NCBI GenBank assembly: GCA_001931875.2
Contig: MSJH02000312.1
Coordinates: forward strand, 1-25,244
Length of the DNA stretch: 25,244 nucleotides
DNA from: Byssochlamys sp. IMV 00236
Taxonomy: Eukaryota > Ascomycota > Eurotiomycetes > Eurotiales > Thermoascaceae
Direction of reading: 5' to 3'
The notes under the pieces are model-generated. The model had not been told where the DNA came from, made no database searches, and was given only the letters and a program-made list of their open reading frames with translations. Both the position numbers and the translations under genes were made by a program. Below are positions 20,913 through 25,244 of the stretch, piece after piece. How positions within the stretch are numbered: position 1 is the first letter of the stretch; each line of letters opens with the position of its first letter.

Positions 20913-23830
20913 TTAATGGACACCAATTTCTTCTCTCATAAAGGCATCAGAAGAAGGCTCACGTCCAAGGAAAGCCTTGAGTGAGTCCATACCATCCCTT
21001 ATAATAGACAAGTATGAGAATTGTATAAATAAATTAATGCTATTGACTTACCTGCTGCTTCCCTTTTCAAGAATCTCTTTACGATACTGATAACCAGCTT
21101 CAGGAGAAAGCGTATTCTTTTCAAACTTGCTATAAAACATATCACTAGAGAACACCTTTGACCAAAGATAACCATAATAACCAGAATCATAACCACCCAT
21201 GAGATGTCTAACAGATGTATAAATAGGCTGTGATGTTGTTTTCTTATATATATCTTACCCAAATGCAGCTTGGCCATATGTATCCTATTGTTTCACAGAA
21301 TCAGTACATGTCCTCCTTCGCTTATAATATTTACCTTTGGTGCTTCAATCAATGAAATCTTTTTGCGCAAGTCATTGTAAAGCTTGGTAGAATCAAGGTT
21401 TTCGTCTATTCATGGTTAATACATGTGTATTCCTGTACACCAATACTTAAGTTACCTTCAGAAGTATGAAGTGTCATATCGAAAATACCAAAGAACAACT
21501 GACGCAGGTTCTGTGTGGCGGCATCCACGTTCTTGGCCTTGACAATACGTTGAATAATTTCGTCTGGGATAGGTTCACCTGTTTCAAAGTGAGCGCTAAT
21601 GTGTTTGAGAGACTTGGGGTCGTAGCACCAGTTTTCCAACATCTAAAAAACATTAAAACCATCTGGCCCGATCTGATGATTGTAAATTTTACCTGAGAAG
21701 GAGCTTCAACAAAGTCACCTTCAACGGATGTACCATGGAACCTAGCATACTTTGTTCGACTACACAAATGATGCATCACATGGCCCAATTCATGGAATAG
21801 AGTAACAACTTCATCGTGCTTTAATAATGAGGGCTTATCGGCAGTACTAGGAAAAAGAAGTTAGATAAATAAATAAGCTACATCAAGATGATTACGGCTT
21901 GGTAAAGTTGGCAACCATAGCAGCAATAGGTGCAACACGTTCACCATTAGCTGCGATATAAGAAGGTTGAAGAGGAAAGCAAGCAGCGTGAGGATCTGTA
22001 GCGAATAAGTAACATGTCTTTGCTTTAAAACGATATCTTACATTTGTTGTCACGAGGGAACAAGTCAAGGTACATGTATCCAGAGAAGCTTTGATCTTCA
22101 ACTGCATCCCAGCATTCAAAGAGTTGAACATCAGGGTGCCAGACAACTGCCTTTTCAGCAGGGACCTTTACAAACTTGAGACCCAATACCTTTTCGTAAA
22201 TCTCCAACATTTCTAAAGAGAGATCGATGAGATATGCGTGTACATGAATAAATAAAACTTGGTTTATACTTTGAATAGTGTTTTCTAAGCTAAAGTATTT
22301 CTTTATCTGTTCTTGATCCACAGCATAATCAGTTTCAAGCAGAATACGCTCATAGTAACTGGTATCCCAGCTGTTTAGTTCACCATCAAATGGCTCCCCA
22401 CGAGCTTCTTTCTCGACCTAATTAACAAACTATGAAACGCTTGTCCCTTTGGAAGGATGTTACATTTACCTTTTTAAGTCCCTTAAGACGCTCAATCTCT
22501 TGTTGACCAGGTTCTTTTAATTTACTGACCAAATCATTCAAGAACTAGACATAATAATCAGATGATCTCCTTTTCATTTGTTTCTCCTTTGTATTTCTTA
22601 CTGATTCAACAGCTTCCACAGTCTTTGCCATCTTGACGTCAAGAACAAAAGCAGCATGATTCTTAAATCCTAATAACTTTGCAGCTTGTCTACGAATCTT
22701 GACAGCTTGTTCCATCAAAGGAACATTTTCCTTGTTACGACAAGTGTAGGCAATGTTGTATCGCTTTCTTGTCTCTTCATTTTTACATAGTTTCATTACT
22801 GCATTTTTTTACATTAGAGGTGATAATTTCTTAATTTGGAAATATACTACAAACCTGGAAGATAATCTAAATGGTAAGAAATGCGCTACATTAGTGCAAC
22901 ATTCATCAAGCGAGGTCAGATAACTTACCGGGATACCTAAGAAGAAAAGTAATGAGTGGCATGCAATTAGTGAAGCACTAAAGACTTACTTCATTGTTAA
23001 AACATATTTTGTTACTCCATTTTCTTCAGTTGTCTTTAAACCACCTAAAAAGAAGTTTAATACTATTTCTTTCTTTTAAGGAAATGACAAACTCGCCTAA
23101 AAAGTCATCATCAAGTCCTTCCAATTCTTCCTACAAAGAAAAAAAAGAGTTAAGAAACACACAGACTGTTGTATGCAAAATTGGTTTACTTTGGTAAACG
23201 TGATAGCTTTCAAAAAAGTTAGCATGACAAAAGAAAAACGTAAAGACTTACTTACTGCTATTTTCACGAGCATAGTTCTTGTTGAATTCAATACAGAGTT
23301 CACTCAAATTCTTACGGAGTTTCTTTAATTCATCACGTTGTTCTTGACCAAGATGAAGTCCGTTACGACGGAAGTTTTGTTCCATCTTTTGAAGCATACG
23401 AGCGTCCTCGGCGTCAAGTTGATCCAAATCCGTCTTGGAAATAAAGCTTTGAACAACAGTATAAAGATCATGACGCATACTCTGTTCAATGTAGAATTGG
23501 TCTACTTTTGTTTCTGCTTCGACTGAAGCCTCACGAATGGCAGCATCAGGAGAGAATTGACTAAGTGAGCTAACGAGTTGTGCCTTGCCTAAAAGAAATA
23601 CGCGTTAATAAAAAGTTGTAAACATAGTGTAGTATGATATTACCAGATAACTCATTTGAAATACGAGCCAAAGGGACAACGATGTTTTCATACGTTTGTT
23701 CTTCTGGTTTCAAAGCAGCAACTTGGTCATTAACAGCTAATTCTGCTGCAATGATCTCGTCTGTAATCTGAGCAACTTGTTCAGCGGTAATACCAAAGTC
23801 AAGGGCAGGTGAAGGGGCAGTCTTGGTCAT
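20913..23830 (-). CDS. PRD1: M3-family zinc oligopeptidase (saccharolysin/thimet oligopeptidase)
   Basis: Cytosolic metallopeptidase that degrades short peptides. Eighteen exons, 671 aa: 23830-23644, 23588-23256, 23206-23190, 23130-23097, 23044-22990, 22936-22929, 22866-22855, 22798-22602, 22544-22470, 22417-22270, 22212-22042, 21995-21896, 21846-21693, 21642-21456, 21405-21335, 21284-21259, 21207-21052 and 20997-20913. Introns are 46-62 nt; the phase closes at every junction. The zinc site is [11 protein letters not shown] (His464, Glu465, His468) with third ligand Glu493 in GDFVEAPSQ, the same 29-residue spacing as in THOP1. Other family blocks: [62 protein letters not shown]. There is no mitochondrial presequence. 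Four exons are tiny (17, 8, 12 and 26 nt) and the intron 23096-23045 appears to be GC-AG. Confidence 0.95.
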
Positions 23831-23837
23831 ATTGATA

Positions 23838-23839
<2 letters not shown>

Positions 23840-23878
<39 letters not shown>
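23840..23878. repeat. 39-base poly(A) tract
   Basis: Poly(T) on the coding strand, ten bases 5' of the peptidase ATG, so it lies in the core promoter or leader. T-rich runs of this sort exclude nucleosomes in fungi; the length is likely unstable and error-prone in sequencing. Confidence 0.8.
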
Positions 23879-23881
<3 letters not shown>

Positions 23882-24026
23882 AATATATACGTATTTTATA
23901 CACAAATTTCAATCGCGCTTCTATTGGTGTATATTTCGAGCTGGCTGGCATAAAACTTTTTTAATAAGGTACACACACATGTATTATAGTACAAGCAGTA
24001 AATATGGATCTAAATTACAATTTTAT
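23879..24026. other. Short spacer between the Tma46 stop and the peptidase promoter
   Basis: Head-to-tail minus-strand genes with only 196 bp between stop and next ATG, including the poly(A) tract. The Tma46 3' end and the peptidase promoter share this space. Confidence 0.5.
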
Positions 24027-25199
24027 TTACTGTTCTACTTGTTCATCACTCTGACTGGGAGAATTACCATCCTGCAAAGTCAGATCTCCTGTCTTTTGAG
24101 ACAAGTACTGTTCATTCTCCAGACGTTCACGCTCCCGCTCAGTCTCTTCACGATCATATTGTGAAAAGTCAATAGCATCTTCTTCATCATCATAAGCTTG
24201 GGCAAGAGTAGGATTAAAGTCGAATAGATCTCTACCAGACATACCCTGTGATCGACCGGCTTTCATACGAGTTTCCTTTTGCTTACGAGCAGCACTTTCC
24301 TCGGCTTCCTTCTTTTCTGTTCTGTTCTTCTTCCATTGTTCAAAGCTTTCAAGTGTGACAGGTGTCAAGTTGGGTCCAAGTTTATGGCGCTATATATTAT
24401 TTTGTAAAAGAGTTTTGTTACTGTGTCTTGTTTCTTATTACCTCAATTTCTAAAAATTCTTCAAGAGAAATCTCCTCTTTGTCATCCTCTTTAGACTGCT
24501 TTGACTTGAGAATGAAACCAGGTGGAAGAGCGTGCCTGTATTTACAGGTGCTACCACCATTAGGACATTCCCAGAACCAACCGTATTTATTTGTCTCGAT
24601 AGCCTCCAAAAAGTATTTGCATACAATATCTGTAGGTGGCTGCTTTCCAGATTTACTCTTTACTACTTCTTCCAATTTCTGTTGGTCCCATTTATCCATT
24701 GTATCTATTGACAACATAAGTTGATGTACTTTTTGTTTGACCCTTTTATTACCTTCGGCTCGGTCATCCGTATACAAGTCTTTCTTCTCAACCTTACGAC
24801 CCACATTCAAATCGTGAGAAAATTTACACTTGGAACCTTTTTCACAGTGTCCTCCTTTAAAGTAAATACAGAGTACTGTTTTGGGATCAGTTCCGAATGG
24901 TACCTTTTGAGGCACTTGAACTGGTTTAAACAATTCTGCAAATTCATCACGCTTTTGTTTCTCGAGTTCTTTTTTATCCTTCTTGCCCTAGAAGAAATGG
25001 TGAGCAAGCGTATTTTTTTTAGAGATGCCATGTATACCCCCACTCGTTGGTCAGCGCCTTTAGCTTGACTCTGAACTTGCTGAATATAACGCTGGACCTT
25101 GGCTGATTTGTTTTTATTTTTCATACCAAAGGTCTTGTCTTCGACGGCCTTTTGCTTTTTTTGCTTTTCAGCCTTGGTCTGTTGCTTCTTGGGAGGCAT
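24027..25199 (-). CDS. TMA46: Tma46/DFRP1 (ZC3H15) CCCH zinc-finger protein
   Basis: Ribosome-associated partner that stabilises the GTPase DRG1/Rbg1. Three exons: 25199-25038, 24987-24442 and 24389-24027; introns 50 and 52 nt; 356 aa (yeast Tma46 is 345). The N-terminus [17 protein letters not shown] is a lysine-rich helix and includes [14 protein letters not shown]. First zinc finger C94-x7-C102-x5-C108-x3-H112; the second starts [19 protein letters not shown] and ends [11 protein letters not shown], as in ZC3H15. The DRG-binding DFRP segment follows: SLEEFLEIE joined across intron 2 to [20 protein letters not shown]. The acidic, Glu/Arg-rich C-terminus completes the family architecture. 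Confident call. Confidence 0.96.
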
Positions 25200-25229
25200 C
25201 TCTTTACTGTTGAAGGGTTGTCTAGTAGC

Positions 25230-25244
25230 AAAAAAAAAAAAAAA
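25230..25244. repeat. Poly(A) tract at window end
   Basis: Fifteen A up to the last base; poly(T) on the coding strand upstream of the Tma46 start. The window is thus bounded by homopolymer A at both ends. Confidence 0.85.

Overview
The window reads as nuclear DNA of an early-diverging filamentous fungus, most likely a mucoralean (Rhizopus/Mucor type). The DNA is AT-rich. Genes are split by many introns of mostly 44-66 nt with GT..AG ends. The set combines proteins found in all fungi (Sec1, uL6, saccharolysin, Tma46) with a FTS/AKTIP homologue that budding yeast lacks, an HSPA12-type Hsp70, and worn transposon fragments. The species call is inference; the gene structures below were assembled by hand from splice signals, reading phase and family conservation.

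Layout. 67-2104 (+): Sec1/Munc18 protein, 5' part outside the window. 2130-3716 (-): MBOAT lysophospholipid acyltransferase. 3717-5660: no intact gene; decayed exon-like pieces on +. 5661-7174 (-): HAL/NPR-type protein kinase. 7175-9631: its promoter, an orphan reading frame with one internal TGA (7808-8215, -) and a Tc1/mariner-type transposase relic (8560-9196, -). 9632-10195 (+): ribosomal protein L9 (uL6). 10431-12600 (-): HSPA12-like Hsp70. 13648-14738 (+): AKTIP/FTS-like E2-fold protein. 14751-16468 (-): Rsm22/METTL17. 16669-18020 (-): Erd1-like EXS-domain membrane protein. 18021-20159: transposon graveyard, including a probable internally deleted Mutator-like transposase. 20160-20893 (+): a four-exon gene I cannot name. 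20913-23830 (-): M3 zinc metallopeptidase (saccharolysin/thimet oligopeptidase), 18 exons. 24027-25199 (-): Tma46/DFRP1 CCCH protein.

There is no operon logic and no evident new multi-gene system. The genes serve unrelated housekeeping jobs: vesicle fusion, lipid remodelling, kinase signalling, cytosolic and mitochondrial ribosomes, Golgi phosphate handling, peptide turnover. Three convergent gene pairs have stop codons only 12-25 bp apart.

Most worth a second look: a run of micro-exons (17, 8, 12 and 26 nt) plus a likely GC-AG intron in the peptidase gene; a cysteine at the exact E2 catalytic spacing in the AKTIP homologue, where human AKTIP has none; the unnamed gene at 20160-20893; and several relics each interrupted by a single in-frame TGA.
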